From positions 1,054,001 through 1,118,000 of the forward strand of contig NC_009792.1 of assembly GCF_000018045.1 (NCBI RefSeq): 64,000 nt of DNA, written 5' to 3'. Of the stretch, positions 8,205 through 17,249 are shown piece after piece; the first letter of the stretch is position 1, and each line of letters begins with the position of its first letter. The notes under the pieces were generated by a model. It saw only the letters and a list, made by a program, of their open reading frames with translations. It searched no databases and was not told the origin of the DNA. Source of the stretch: Citrobacter koseri ATCC BAA-895. GTDB taxonomy: Bacteria > Pseudomonadota > Gammaproteobacteria > Enterobacterales > Enterobacteriaceae. Made by a program: the position numbers and the translations under genes.

Positions 8205-9344
8205 ATGAAAGTTTGGCCCGTCAAACACAGCCCATTATTACGTCAGCCGGAGCGATTTATCTCCCGGGAAGCGCTGCAAGCCTTGATTCAGACGGTGACG
8301 AACAATCTGGTCAATATCAGGGATGAGAGCGGACAATTTCTGCTGCGCCTGGACGATGGCCGGGTGATTGATACCAAAGGCTGGGCAGGATGGGAGTGGA
8401 CGCATGGCGTCGGTCTGTACGGTATGCATCAGTATTATCAACAGACCGGTGATGAGAAAATGCGCGACATTATCGACAACTGGTTTGCCGAGCGTTTTGC
8501 CGAAGGCGCGACCACTAAAAACGTTAACACGATGGCGCCGTTTTTGACACTGGCGTATCGCTATGAAGAGACGCGTAATCCGGCGTATCTGCCCTGGCTT
8601 GAGTCCTGGGCGGAGTGGGCGATGAATGAGATGCCGCGCACCGATCATGGCGGTATGCAGCACATGACGCTGGCGGAAGAAAACCATCAGCAGATGTGGG
8701 ATGACACGCTGATGATGACGGTGATGCCGCTGGCGAAGATTGGCAAACTGCTCAACCGCCCGGAGTATGTGGAAGAGGCGATTTATCAGTTCCTGCTGCA
8801 CGTACAGAATCTGATGGATAAAGAGACCGGTCTGTGGTTCCACGGCTGGAGCTATGATGGACATCATAACTTTGCCAGGGCTCGCTGGGCGCGGGGTAAC
8901 AGTTGGCTTACCATCGTGATTCCAGATTTCCTGGAACTGGTCGATTTGCCGGAGAAGAACGCGGTTCGCCGCTATCTGATTCAGGTTCTGAACGCGCAGA
9001 TCGCCGCGTTGGCAAATTGTCAGGATGAGAGTGGGCTATGGCATACCCTGCTGGACGATCCTGATTCCTATCTGGAGGCCTCGGCAACGGCGGGGTTCGC
9101 CTACGGCATTCTGAAAGCGGTGCGTAAACGCTATGTTGGGGCGGAATATGCGCAGACGGCTGAAAACGCGATTCGCGGTATCGTGAAACACATTTCGCCG
9201 GAAGGCGAGCTGCTGCAAACGTCCTTTGGCACGGGAATGGGGCACGATCTGGATTTCTATCGCGACATTCCGCTGACATCGATGCCGTACGGGCAGGCAA
9301 TGGCGATACTGTGTCTGACAGAGTATTTGCGTAAGTATTTTTGA
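8205..9344 (+). CDS. rhiN: Unsaturated rhamnogalacturonyl hydrolase, GH105 (RhiN-like)
   Basis: This 379-residue cytoplasmic enzyme has the six-hairpin fold signature of GH105, hydrating the terminal 4,5-unsaturated uronic acid of oligosaccharides produced by lyases. Visible features are GWEWTHGVGLYGM (about 62-74), TDHGGMQHM (146-154), the Trp-Asp-Asp at 165-167 where the family's catalytic aspartate lies, and a Trp/His-rich loop (WFHGWSYDGHHN). No signal peptide is seen, so it acts on imported sugars. It is tightly coupled to the transporter gene upstream and has a good AAGGAT ribosome site. A rhamnogalacturonan substrate is inferred; other unsaturated glucuronyl or galacturonyl substrates are possible. 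Confidence 0.78.
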   Translation: MKVWPVKHSPLLRQPERFISREALQALIQTVTNNLVNIRDESGQFLLRLDDGRVIDTKGWAGWEWTHGVGLYGMHQYYQQTGDEKMRDIIDNWFAERFAEGATTKNVNTMAPFLTLAYRYEETRNPAYLPWLESWAEWAMNEMPRTDHGGMQHMTLAEENHQQMWDDTLMMTVMPLAKIGKLLNRPEYVEEAIYQFLLHVQNLMDKETGLWFHGWSYDGHHNFARARWARGNSWLTIVIPDFLELVDLPEKNAVRRYLIQVLNAQIAALANCQDESGLWHTLLDDPDSYLEASATAGFAYGILKAVRKRYVGAEYAQTAENAIRGIVKHISPEGELLQTSFGTGMGHDLDFYRDIPLTSMPYGQAMAILCLTEYLRKYF

Positions 9345-9350
9345 GAGGGA

Positions 9351-9432
9351 CGCCCGATGGCGCTGCGCTTATCGGGCCTACGGTTCGACGCAGTTTGTAG
9401 GCCGGATAAGGCGTTTACGCCGCCATCCGGCA
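9351..9432. repeat. REP/BIME pair
   Basis: Two enterobacterial REP units in opposite orientation (CGCCCGATGGCGCTGCGCTT... and GTAGGCCGGATAAGGCG...) fill the short space between rhiN and the PBP2 gene, which end head-on. Such elements stabilise 3' ends and can bind gyrase or IHF. Confidence 0.85.
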
Positions 9433-9439
9433 TGTGCTG

Positions 9440-11281
9440 TTATTGCGGCGCAAAAAGGTGATCCATGATTTGCCGCATCACCGGCGCGGCGGTCACGCCG
9501 TCGCTGCCGCCGTTTTCCAGAATCAACGCCACCGCGACTTTCGGGTTTTTATACGGCGCGAAAGCGGTGTAAAACACATGGTCGCGCAGACGGATGGGGA
9601 TCATTTTCGCATTATAGGTCTGGTTCTCTTTCAGACTGAACACTTGCGAAGTGCCGCTTTTGGCCGCAATACCGTAGGGCGCGGTGTGGAAGAATTTATA
9701 ACCGGTGCCGTTCGGCGCATTCGCCATACCAAACATCGCCTGTCGCACCAGCCCCCAATAAGGCGAGGCGGCATCGGCAATCTGCGTTTCCGTCTGAGGC
9801 GCCTGCCAGGGCATGACGGTCTTGCCGGACACTTCACTCTGAAGCAGGTGAGGGGCGATCACTTTCCCGTTGTTGATCAGCGCTACCATCGCTTTCACCA
9901 TCTGGATCGGCGTGGCAATCCAGTACCCCTGGCCGATACCGACTGAAATCGTATCCCCCTGATACCAGGCTTTTTTATGTACTCTCTCTTTCCACTCGCG
10001 GCTGGGCAGCAGGCCGTTATACTCTTCATCCAGATCGATACCGGTGGGCTTGCCGTAACCAAATTGACCGAGCATGGTGTTAATGCGATCGATCCCCATC
10101 ATCCAGGCAACCTGATAGAAAAAGGTGTCGGCGGATTCTTCAATCGCTTTGGTGACATCCAGCATACCGTGGCCGGTTTTTTTCCAGTCGCGGTAATGAC
10201 GTTGCGTGCCGGGGAGCGTCCAGGTCGGCGCGCCGAAGAAGGTGGTTTGCGGCGTGATAACGCCGTTTAACAGCGCAGACATCGCGATATAAGGTTTCAC
10301 CGTGGAGGCGGGCGGGTACAGCCCCTGGGTGACGCGGTTAATCAACGGCAGATCTTTATCATGCAGTAACCTGCCGTAATCCTGATGGCTGATGCCCTTC
10401 ACAAACGGGTTTGGGTCATAGCTGGGCGTGGAGACCATCGCCAGCACTGAACCGTCGTGGGGATCTTCGACCAGCACTGCCGCGCGCTGACCGGCAAGCA
10501 GGCTTTCTATATATTCCTGTAGATGTAAATCCAGCGTCAGGTGGATGTCTTTGCCGGCAACGGGCGGGACATTTTTTAACAGGCGCACGATGCGTCCGTG
10601 GTTATCCACTTCGACCTCCCGGTAGCCCGTTTTGCCGTGCAGATCATTTTCGTAATAGCGTTCAATGCCCTGCTTACCGATGTTGTGATCGGCGGCATAG
10701 TTCTCAGCCAGACCTTTCTCATCCAGCGCTTTCAGGTCGCTGTCGTTAATCTTCGACACGTAACCGAGCACATGCGCCAGCTCCGCGCCGTAGGGGTACT
10801 GACGGTCTTCATAACTGTTGATCGTCACGCCGTTGAAATGGAACTGGTTAACGGAAAAGCGGGCAATTTCGACGTCCGACAGCGCGTTTTTCAATACCAC
10901 CGGGCGATAGCGGCTGCCTGACTTCAACGCATGGTGAAAGGCCGCAATATCATCAGGCGTGAGATCCACGAGAGGGGTAAGCTGACGTAACAGCGCGTCC
11001 ATGTCGGCAATTTTGTATGGGGTGACGGAAATATCATACCAGGTGATATTACGCACCAGCGGAATACCGTTGCGATCGTAGATGATGCCGCGCGTCGGGG
11101 CGACGGGCAGCATTTTGATGTCATTTTCGTTTGAACGGGTCGTGTAATACTGATGCTGACGGATTTGTAAATCGTAGAGATTGACAATCAGGACGCCAAA
11201 GCAGACAACCACCAGGCCAAAGGCCACTATCACGCGTCTCAGAAAGAGTTTTTCTTCCGCAGCAAAATCTTTAAACGTCAT
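9440..11281 (-). CDS. Second MrdA-type penicillin-binding protein (PBP2SAL-like)
   Basis: This class B penicillin-binding transpeptidase of 613 residues (616 if a GTG at 11290 is used) is homologous to the elongation-specific PBP2/MrdA. One membrane anchor lies at about residues 18-40. The three catalytic motifs are S-T-V-K in the acyl-serine segment, S-A-D, and K-S-G-T. The position next to argS, away from rodA-dacA, matches the extra PBP2 described in Salmonella (PBP2SAL, STM1910), which works at acidic pH inside host cells. Acid-conditional function here is inferred from that orthology. A REP pair and the argS terminator isolate it from argS, so it has its own promoter. Confidence 0.85.
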   Translation of the reverse strand: MTFKDFAAEEKLFLRRVIVAFGLVVVCFGVLIVNLYDLQIRQHQYYTTRSNENDIKMLPVAPTRGIIYDRNGIPLVRNITWYDISVTPYKIADMDALLRQLTPLVDLTPDDIAAFHHALKSGSRYRPVVLKNALSDVEIARFSVNQFHFNGVTINSYEDRQYPYGAELAHVLGYVSKINDSDLKALDEKGLAENYAADHNIGKQGIERYYENDLHGKTGYREVEVDNHGRIVRLLKNVPPVAGKDIHLTLDLHLQEYIESLLAGQRAAVLVEDPHDGSVLAMVSTPSYDPNPFVKGISHQDYGRLLHDKDLPLINRVTQGLYPPASTVKPYIAMSALLNGVITPQTTFFGAPTWTLPGTQRHYRDWKKTGHGMLDVTKAIEESADTFFYQVAWMMGIDRINTMLGQFGYGKPTGIDLDEEYNGLLPSREWKERVHKKAWYQGDTISVGIGQGYWIATPIQMVKAMVALINNGKVIAPHLLQSEVSGKTVMPWQAPQTETQIADAASPYWGLVRQAMFGMANAPNGTGYKFFHTAPYGIAAKSGTSQVFSLKENQTYNAKMIPIRLRDHVFYTAFAPYKNPKVAVALILENGGSDGVTAAPVMRQIMDHLFAPQ

Positions 11282-11418
11282 TGTCCACACCCGATAAATT
11301 CGCCGCCTAATAATACGGAGGCGTCACCGGCATGACAGACAAAAGATGTTCCATCTCTCTACGGAAATGTGTCATTCCTTGTGAGTCGTTACAAATTACA
11401 GTTAACGTAGCCGTTTCT

Positions 11419-11500
11419 CGTAGGCTGGATAAGGCGTTTACGCCGCCATCCGGCAAGGTGCGCCCTACCGCCTGATGGCGCTTCGCTTATCAGGCCTACG
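11419..11500. repeat. REP/BIME pair
   Basis: Two inverted REP units (GTAGGCTGGATAAGGCG... and GCCTGATGGCGCTTCGCTT...) lie between the end of argS and the start of the PBP2 gene. They follow the argS terminator on the minus strand. Confidence 0.85.
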
Positions 11501-11521
11501 AGGGCGGTCATTCGGGAAAAT

Positions 11522-11549
11522 AAAAAACCCGCGACATAGCGCGGGTTTT
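11522..11549 (-). terminator. argS intrinsic terminator
   Basis: The stem AAACCCGCG/CGCGGGTTT encloses a short loop, with A- and T-runs on both sides. It starts about 18 bases past the argS stop on the minus strand, so it should end argS transcription and could work in both directions. Confidence 0.85.
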
Positions 11550-11566
11550 CACATCACTCGATGTGA

Positions 11567-13300
11567 TTACATCCGTTCTACGGTCTCAATACCCAGCGTA
11601 TCCAGACCCAGTTTCAGCGTTTTCGCGGTCAGTTGCGCCAGTTTCAGACGGCTGTTACGAACCTCTTCGTTTTCCGCGCTGAGGATCGGGCAGTGCTCGT
11701 AGAAGCCAGAGAACAAACCGGCAATGTCATACAGGTAGGCGCACATCACATGCGGCGTACCTTCACGCGCGACCACGGTCAGCGTTTCTTCGAACTGCAA
11801 CAGGCGCGCAGCCAGTTGGGCTTCACGATCTTCACGGATAACGACCGGCGCGCTGGACAGGGCGCTCTCGTCAATCTCCGCTTTACGGAACACGGACAGC
11901 ACGCGGGTATAGGCATACTGCATATATGGCGCGGTGTTGCCTTCGAACGCCAGCATGTTGTCCCAGTCGAAGATGTAGTCAGTAGTGCGGTTTTTGGAGA
12001 GATCCGCATATTTCACTGCGCCAATACCAACCGCGTTGGCCAGTTTTTCCAGCTCGTCGGCAGGCATATCCGGGTTCTTCTCGGCCACCAGACGGCGTGC
12101 GCGTTCCAGCGCTTCATCCAGCAGATCGGCCAGCTTCACCGTACCGCCCGCGCGGGTTTTGAACGGCTTGCCGTCTTTACCGAGCATCATGCCGAACATA
12201 TGGTGTTCCAGCGGTACGGAATCCGGCACGTAACCGGCCTTGCGTACGATGGTCCATGCTTGCATCAGGTGCTGATGCTGGCGGGAGTCGATGTAGTACA
12301 GCACGCGATCCGCATGCAGCGTTTCATAGCGGTATTTCGCGCAGGCGATGTCGGTGGTGGTGTAGAGATAGCCGCCATCTTTCTTCTGAATGATCACGCC
12401 CATCGGTTCGCCTTCCTTGTTTTTATATTCATCAAGGAAAACAACGGTTGCGCCTTCGCTTTCAACCGCCAGACCCTGAGCTTTCAGGTCGGCGACGATG
12501 CCAGGCAGCATCGGGTTATACAGGCTTTCACCCATCACATCGTCACGGGTTAACGTAACGTTCAGGCGATTGTAGGTGATCTGGTTCTGCGTCATGGTGA
12601 TGTCGACCAGCTTGCGCCACATGTCGAGGAAGTACGGGTCGCCGCCCTGTAGTTTCACCACGTAGTTACGCGCGCGCTCGGCGAACGCTTCGTCTTCATC
12701 GTAATGTTTTTTCGCATCACGGTAGAAACCTTCGAGGTCGGCCAGCGCCATTTCACCTGCGTTTTCCTGCTGCTGTTTTTCCAGCCAGGCAATAAGCATA
12801 CCGAACTGTGTTCCCCAGTCGCCGACGTGGTTAGCGCGGATAACGTGATGGCCGAGGAACTCCAGCGTGCGCACGGCGGCATCGCCGATGATGGTGGAGC
12901 GCAGGTGGCCGACATGCATCTCTTTCGCGACGTTAGGCGCGGAGTAGTCGATAACCACGGTCTGTTTCGCAGGCTTAGCCACGCCCAGACGCTCAGAAGC
13001 CAGCGCCTGTTGAACATGTTCTGCAAGAAATGCCGGATCGAGGAAAATATTGATAAAGCCAGGACCTGCGATTTCAACCTTGCTGGCGATGCCGTTGAGA
13101 TCCAGATGAGTCAGCACCTGCTCTGCAAGTTGTCGCGGCGCCATACCCAGTTTTTTAGCAACTGCCATCATGCCGTTGGCCTGATAGTCGCCGAACTGTA
13201 CTTTTGCTGACTGACGAACCTGCGGTTCGCAATTTGCAGGCGCGCCTGCAACAATCATGGCCTGACTAACTTTTTCTGAGAGAAGAGCCTGAATATTCAC
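11567..13300 (-). CDS. argS: Arginyl-tRNA synthetase
   Basis: This class I aminoacyl-tRNA synthetase charges tRNA-Arg. The 577 residues equal the E. coli enzyme. It has the N-terminal tRNA-recognition domain, the HIGH-class motif as HVGH (EMHVGHLRS, near residue 130), and the C-terminal anticodon-binding helical domain ending TLGIETVERM. ArgRS enzymes of this type lack a canonical KMSKS loop; the corresponding region here is MLGKDGKPFKTRAG. It is transcribed divergently from yecM across 238 bases that should hold both promoters. Confidence 0.98.
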   Translation of the reverse strand: MNIQALLSEKVSQAMIVAGAPANCEPQVRQSAKVQFGDYQANGMMAVAKKLGMAPRQLAEQVLTHLDLNGIASKVEIAGPGFINIFLDPAFLAEHVQQALASERLGVAKPAKQTVVIDYSAPNVAKEMHVGHLRSTIIGDAAVRTLEFLGHHVIRANHVGDWGTQFGMLIAWLEKQQQENAGEMALADLEGFYRDAKKHYDEDEAFAERARNYVVKLQGGDPYFLDMWRKLVDITMTQNQITYNRLNVTLTRDDVMGESLYNPMLPGIVADLKAQGLAVESEGATVVFLDEYKNKEGEPMGVIIQKKDGGYLYTTTDIACAKYRYETLHADRVLYYIDSRQHQHLMQAWTIVRKAGYVPDSVPLEHHMFGMMLGKDGKPFKTRAGGTVKLADLLDEALERARRLVAEKNPDMPADELEKLANAVGIGAVKYADLSKNRTTDYIFDWDNMLAFEGNTAPYMQYAYTRVLSVFRKAEIDESALSSAPVVIREDREAQLAARLLQFEETLTVVAREGTPHVMCAYLYDIAGLFSGFYEHCPILSAENEEVRNSRLKLAQLTAKTLKLGLDTLGIETVERM

Positions 13301-13538
13301 CGGAATACCTTACGTGTAAGACGCGGATTAACTGAGTCCGCGCCAGTTTAAGAATTTAGGGCGGGAGTATACTGCAAATGCCCGTTGGCGTCAGCATTGC
13401 GCGCGCGCCGTATCGCTGGAAATATGCGCAATAAAATTATGCATAAGCATTCATTTTATATTCAAAGAAATCAGCGGTTGGTTGGCGATGCACAACAGAG
13501 TAAATTAGCGACTTTGTACACCGATAAGAGTTTTGATT

Positions 13539-14108
13539 ATGGCGAACTGGCAGACTATTGACGAACTGCATGATATTTCCGCAGATTTACCGCGATTCAC
13601 TCTGGCGTTCAGAGAACTTTCCACTCGCCTCGGTCTGGATTTCGCACCGCTTGAAGCCGATCACATTTCTTTGCGCTGCCACCAGAATGCGACCGCTGAG
13701 CGCTGGCGTCGCGGATTTGAACAGTGCGGCGCGCTGCTGTCGGAAAATATCATCAACGGCAGGCCGATCTGCCTGTTCAAATTACATGAGCCTGTTTGCG
13801 TCGAACACTGGCGGTTTTCGATTGTTGAATTGCCGTGGCCGGGTGAAAAACGCTACCCGCATGAAGGCTGGGAGCATATCGAAATTGTCCTCTCGGGCGA
13901 GCCGGAGAGCCTGAACGCGCGGGCGCTGGCGCTGTTGTCCGACGAGGGGCTGAGCCAGCCGGGCATTGTCGTGAAAACCAGTTCGCCGAAAGGGGCGCGC
14001 GAGCGTCTGCCGAACCCGACGCTGGCCGTGACCGACGGCAAGGTGACCATTAAATTTCATCCCTGGTCAATTGAGGCCATTGTGGCAAGCGAACAGTCAG
14101 CCGACTGA
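13539..14108 (+). CDS. yecM: VOC-fold protein YecM
   Basis: This conserved enterobacterial protein of about 189 residues has an isomerase-like vicinal-oxygen-chelate fold. The function is unknown; a metal enzyme has been proposed from structure. Motifs include LEADHISLRCHQNA near residue 40 and HEGWEHIEIVL near 112, whose His and Glu residues are plausible metal ligands. ATG at 13539, with AAGAG about 9 bases upstream, is preferred over a TTG six bases earlier. The next gene, cutC, follows after 33 bases on the same strand. Confidence 0.93.
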   Translation: MANWQTIDELHDISADLPRFTLAFRELSTRLGLDFAPLEADHISLRCHQNATAERWRRGFEQCGALLSENIINGRPICLFKLHEPVCVEHWRFSIVELPWPGEKRYPHEGWEHIEIVLSGEPESLNARALALLSDEGLSQPGIVVKTSSPKGARERLPNPTLAVTDGKVTIKFHPWSIEAIVASEQSAD

Positions 14109-14141
14109 CGTGACGCGCGAAAACGCTAAAAAGGAGTGAAC

Positions 14142-14888
14142 ATGGCGTTACTGGAGATCTGTTGTTACAGCATGGAATGTGCGCTCACCGCGCAGCAAAA
14201 TGGCGCGGATCGCATTGAATTGTGCGCGGCGCCGAAAGAGGGGGGACTGACGCCGTCGTTGGGTGTGCTGCGCACGGTTCGCCAGCATGTTGCGATTGCG
14301 GTGCATCCCATTATTCGTCCTCGCGGCGGCGACTTCTGTTATACCGATGGTGAATTTGCCGCAATGCTTGAGGATGTGCGTACTGTCAGAGAACTGGGAT
14401 TTCCCGGTCTGGTTACTGGCGTGCTGGATGTCGATGGCAATGTGGATCTCGCGCGAATGGAGAAAATAATGGCCGCCGCCGGGCCGCTGGCCGTCACTTT
14501 TCATCGCGCGTTTGATATGTGCGCTAATCCATTCAATGCACTGAAGAATCTCGCGGATTTGGGTGTCGCCAGAGTGCTCACTTCAGGGCAAAAATCAGAT
14601 GCGGTGCACGGTTTGCCAATAATTATGGAACTTATTGCGCAGGGCGATGCTCCAATCATTATGGCCGGAGCAGGGGTTCGTTCAGAGAATCTGCAACGTT
14701 TCCTTGATGCCGGGGTGCAGGAAGTGCACAGCTCCGCAGGAGCGTGGCAAGCCTCACCAATGCGTTATCGCAATCATGGATTGTCCATGTCAACTGACGC
14801 ACAAGCGGACGAGTATTCGCGCTATGCGGTAGACGGGGCGGCGGTTGCTGAAATGAAAGGAGTCATTGTGCGCCATCAGGCCAATTGA
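14142..14888 (+). CDS. cutC: CutC family protein
   Basis: This 248-residue TIM-barrel protein of the CutC family is historically linked to copper tolerance; its biochemical activity is unsettled. The N-terminal LLEICCYSMECALTAQQNGADRIELCAA and the loop HPIIRPRGGDFCY are family hallmarks. ATG at 14142 is chosen because AAGGAG lies 6 bases before it and the length equals E. coli CutC; a GTG at 14136 overlaps that ribosome site. It is probably co-transcribed with yecM and is followed by a strong terminator. Confidence 0.95.
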   Translation: MALLEICCYSMECALTAQQNGADRIELCAAPKEGGLTPSLGVLRTVRQHVAIAVHPIIRPRGGDFCYTDGEFAAMLEDVRTVRELGFPGLVTGVLDVDGNVDLARMEKIMAAAGPLAVTFHRAFDMCANPFNALKNLADLGVARVLTSGQKSDAVHGLPIIMELIAQGDAPIIMAGAGVRSENLQRFLDAGVQEVHSSAGAWQASPMRYRNHGLSMSTDAQADEYSRYAVDGAAVAEMKGVIVRHQAN

Positions 14889-14934
14889 TTTTTACCGTTG
14901 CATCATGTCGCCCAATATGATGCTTGCTCGTACC

Positions 14935-14968
14935 AGGCCCCTGCCATTTCAACAGGGGCCTTTTTTTG
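14935..14968 (+). terminator. cutC terminator
   Basis: The stem AGGCCCCTG/CAGGGGCCT is followed by seven T residues, 47 bases after the cutC stop. It is a classical intrinsic terminator for the yecM-cutC transcript. Confidence 0.92.
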
Positions 14969-14978
14969 CGCTTTTTAT

Positions 14979-15050
14979 GCCTGATGGCGGCTGTGCCTTA
15001 TCAGGCCTACGGGATTTGTAGGCCCGGTAAGCGTAGTGCCACCGGGCAAT
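14979..15050. repeat. REP/BIME pair between convergent genes
   Basis: Two REP units (GCCTGATGGCGGCTGTGCC... and GTAGGCCCGGTAAGCG...) fill the gap between the cutC terminator and the end of cmoB, which run towards each other. Confidence 0.85.
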
Positions 15051-15053
15051 CAA

Positions 15054-16022
15054 TTACGGTTTGCGCGCAATCAGCACCGCGCGCAGCGGGGCAGGATAAC
15101 CTTCGACGGTTTTACTGTGGTCATTCGGATCGAGGAAATCAGCCAGCGACTCGGTGACCATCCACCCGGTGCGACGCTGCTCCTCGGTGGAGGTCACGCA
15201 GACATCGGCAATCCGCACATCGACAAAACCACATTTCTCCAGCCAGTTTTTCAGCGCCAGCGCGGAAGGGATAAAGTAGACGTTGCGCATCTGCGCATAG
15301 CGGTCGCCTGGCACCAGCACGGTGTTTTCATCGCCTTCCACCACCAGGGTTTCCAGCACCAGTTCGCCGTCTTTCACCAGTTGATCTTTCAACTGCCAGA
15401 GATGTTCCAGCGGAGAACGACGGTGGTAAAGCACGCCCATTGAAAAGACGGTATCAAACGTATTCAGCGCCGGAAGCTGCTCGATGCCCAGCGGCAACAG
15501 ATGCGCGCGCTGGTCGTTGCCCAACAATTTTCGTACCGCTTCAAACTGACACAGGAACAACTGCGTCGGGTCGATTCCCACGGCAAGATGCGCGCCCGCG
15601 CCAATCATGCGCCACATGTGATATCCGCTGCCGCAGCCGACATCCAGAATGGTGCGGCCGGTCAGATCGGACAGGTGCGGCAAAACGCGATCCCATTTCC
15701 AGTCGGAACGCCATTCGGTATCAATATTGATGCCATACAGAGAGAACGGGCCTTTACGCCACGGCATCAGGTTTCGCAGCAGGGTGTCGATACGCTTAAG
15801 CTGGCCTTCGCTCAACGGCGTTTCGCTTTCGGCAGTGACGCTGTGCAATAAATCCAGACGGTACGGCGTTAATTCCGGCAGGAACTCCACCGCGTTCGAC
15901 CACTGCTTAAACAGGCCATGCTGATCGCGCTGCCAGGTCGCGATTTGCGCAGGCAGGGTTTCCAGCCAGTGAGAAAGCGGGCTTTTGGCAATCAGCTGAT
16001 AAAAGTTACCGAACTCGATCAT
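15054..16022 (-). CDS. cmoB: tRNA U34 carboxymethyltransferase
   Basis: CmoB transfers the carboxymethyl group of carboxy-S-adenosylmethionine to 5-hydroxyuridine-34 of tRNAs, making cmo5U. It has 322 residues and a Rossmann-type cofactor motif DVGCGSGYHMWR near residue 126. The start MIEFGNFY at 16022 is chosen by homology and by the ATGA overlap with the cmoA stop; a longer frame exists upstream inside cmoA. The overlap couples it to CmoA, which makes its cofactor. Confidence 0.97.
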   Translation of the reverse strand: MIEFGNFYQLIAKSPLSHWLETLPAQIATWQRDQHGLFKQWSNAVEFLPELTPYRLDLLHSVTAESETPLSEGQLKRIDTLLRNLMPWRKGPFSLYGINIDTEWRSDWKWDRVLPHLSDLTGRTILDVGCGSGYHMWRMIGAGAHLAVGIDPTQLFLCQFEAVRKLLGNDQRAHLLPLGIEQLPALNTFDTVFSMGVLYHRRSPLEHLWQLKDQLVKDGELVLETLVVEGDENTVLVPGDRYAQMRNVYFIPSALALKNWLEKCGFVDVRIADVCVTSTEEQRRTGWMVTESLADFLDPNDHSKTVEGYPAPLRAVLIARKP

Positions 16023-16762
16023 GCGGGCACCCCGGACTTCAGCGCCACCAGCGAACCAAAGTTGAAGCACTGGAACCACAGTTCGCTATGCTCGAAACCG
16101 GCCTGATGCAGACGCGCTTTGTGGGTTTCAACCGAGTCGGTCAGCATGACGTTTTCCAGCATACTGCGCTTCTGGCTGATCTCCAGTTCGCTGTAGCCGT
16201 TGGCGCGTTTAAAGTCATGGTGCATATTGAACAGCAATTCGCCAACCGTTGTGTCTTTAAAGCTGAACTTTTCCGACAGCACCAGCGCGCCGCCCGGATT
16301 CAGACCCTGATAAATCTTATCCAGCAAGGCCTGGCGTTCAAGCGGCTCAAGGAATTGCAGGGTAAAATTCAGCACCACCATTGAGGCGTTCTCGATGCTG
16401 ATGTCGCGAATATCGCCTTCCACAATCTCAACCGGGGTCGGGGCTTTGTAAGCGTCGATATGACGGCGGCAGCGTTCAATCATCGCCGGGGAGTTGTCGA
16501 CGGCGATGATTTTACAGTTGGCATGATGAATATTACGACGCACCGAGAGCGTCGCAGCGCCCAGTGAACAGCCTAAATCGTAGACCTGCGTATTGGGTTG
16601 TACGAAGCGTTCGGCCAGCATGCCAATCATGGAGATGATATTGGAATAGCCGGGAACAGAGCGCTGGATCATATCCGGGAAGACTTCAGCTACCCGTTCA
16701 TCAAAGGTCCAGTCGCCCAGACTGGCGATAGGCGCAGAAAAAAGCGTGTCGCGGTGAGACAT
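16019..16762 (-). CDS. cmoA: Carboxy-S-adenosyl-L-methionine synthase
   Basis: CmoA converts SAM and prephenate to carboxy-SAM, the donor used by CmoB for wobble-uridine modification. The 247-residue protein has the SAM-binding motif YDLGCSLGAATLSVRR near residue 58 and the acidic post-motif EGDIRDI. Its stop overlaps the cmoB start (ATGA), a two-gene minus-strand operon. Confidence 0.97.
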   Translation of the reverse strand: MSHRDTLFSAPIASLGDWTFDERVAEVFPDMIQRSVPGYSNIISMIGMLAERFVQPNTQVYDLGCSLGAATLSVRRNIHHANCKIIAVDNSPAMIERCRRHIDAYKAPTPVEIVEGDIRDISIENASMVVLNFTLQFLEPLERQALLDKIYQGLNPGGALVLSEKFSFKDTTVGELLFNMHHDFKRANGYSELEISQKRSMLENVMLTDSVETHKARLHQAGFEHSELWFQCFNFGSLVALKSGVPA

Positions 16763-16802
16763 AACGTAAAAATCCGGGAAAAATAAAGTGGCGTATTGTG
16801 CG

Positions 16803-17198
16803 CTAATGCAAGGAGAAAACCAACTCCCAGGGCATATACCAAAGATTCGCCAGCACCATCAGCAACAAGGCGCACCAGGTCGCACTCATCCCGGAACGCC
16901 GCCAGCGAAACAGACGGTGGTGGAAACCGTAATAATGCATCAGCCGACCAGCGATTAAAATAATCCCGCAGATATGCACCATCCATGTTTCGGCGCCGTT
17001 CATTTCCATAAACAGCAGCAGCGCGACAGCGATAGGAATATATTCCACCGCATTACCGTGAATGCGGATGGCGCTTTGCAGTTCGCTAAAACCGCCGTCA
17101 CCGTAGGCAACGCGATACAGCATCCGTAGTCGGACAACATCAAAAGAGAACTTCATCAACAACAACGCACCTAATACGGTATATAGCGCGCTTACCAT
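16803..17198 (-). CDS. yecN: MAPEG family inner-membrane protein YecN
   Basis: This 131-residue membrane protein has about four hydrophobic helices and belongs to the MAPEG family (eicosanoid and glutathione metabolism); its bacterial role is unknown. The loop between helices 1 and 2 contains the conserved RIHGNAVEYIP. The start at 17198 (MVSALYTVL) is supported by AAGGGAG 7 bases upstream and by E. coli length; an upstream in-frame ATG lacks a ribosome site. It lies 40 bases before cmoA. Confidence 0.93.
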   Translation of the reverse strand: MVSALYTVLGALLLMKFSFDVVRLRMLYRVAYGDGGFSELQSAIRIHGNAVEYIPIAVALLLFMEMNGAETWMVHICGIILIAGRLMHYYGFHHRLFRWRRSGMSATWCALLLMVLANLWYMPWELVFSLH

Positions 17199-17249
17199 AC
17201 AAACTCCCTTTAAAATGCCTGATGGCACTGTCTATGATAGGTGGCAATT

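Noticed and set aside
11633..12553. 306-codon open frame opposite argS
   Set aside because: Composition artefact of the antisense strand of a conserved gene; rich in His/Gln/Arg with no domain.
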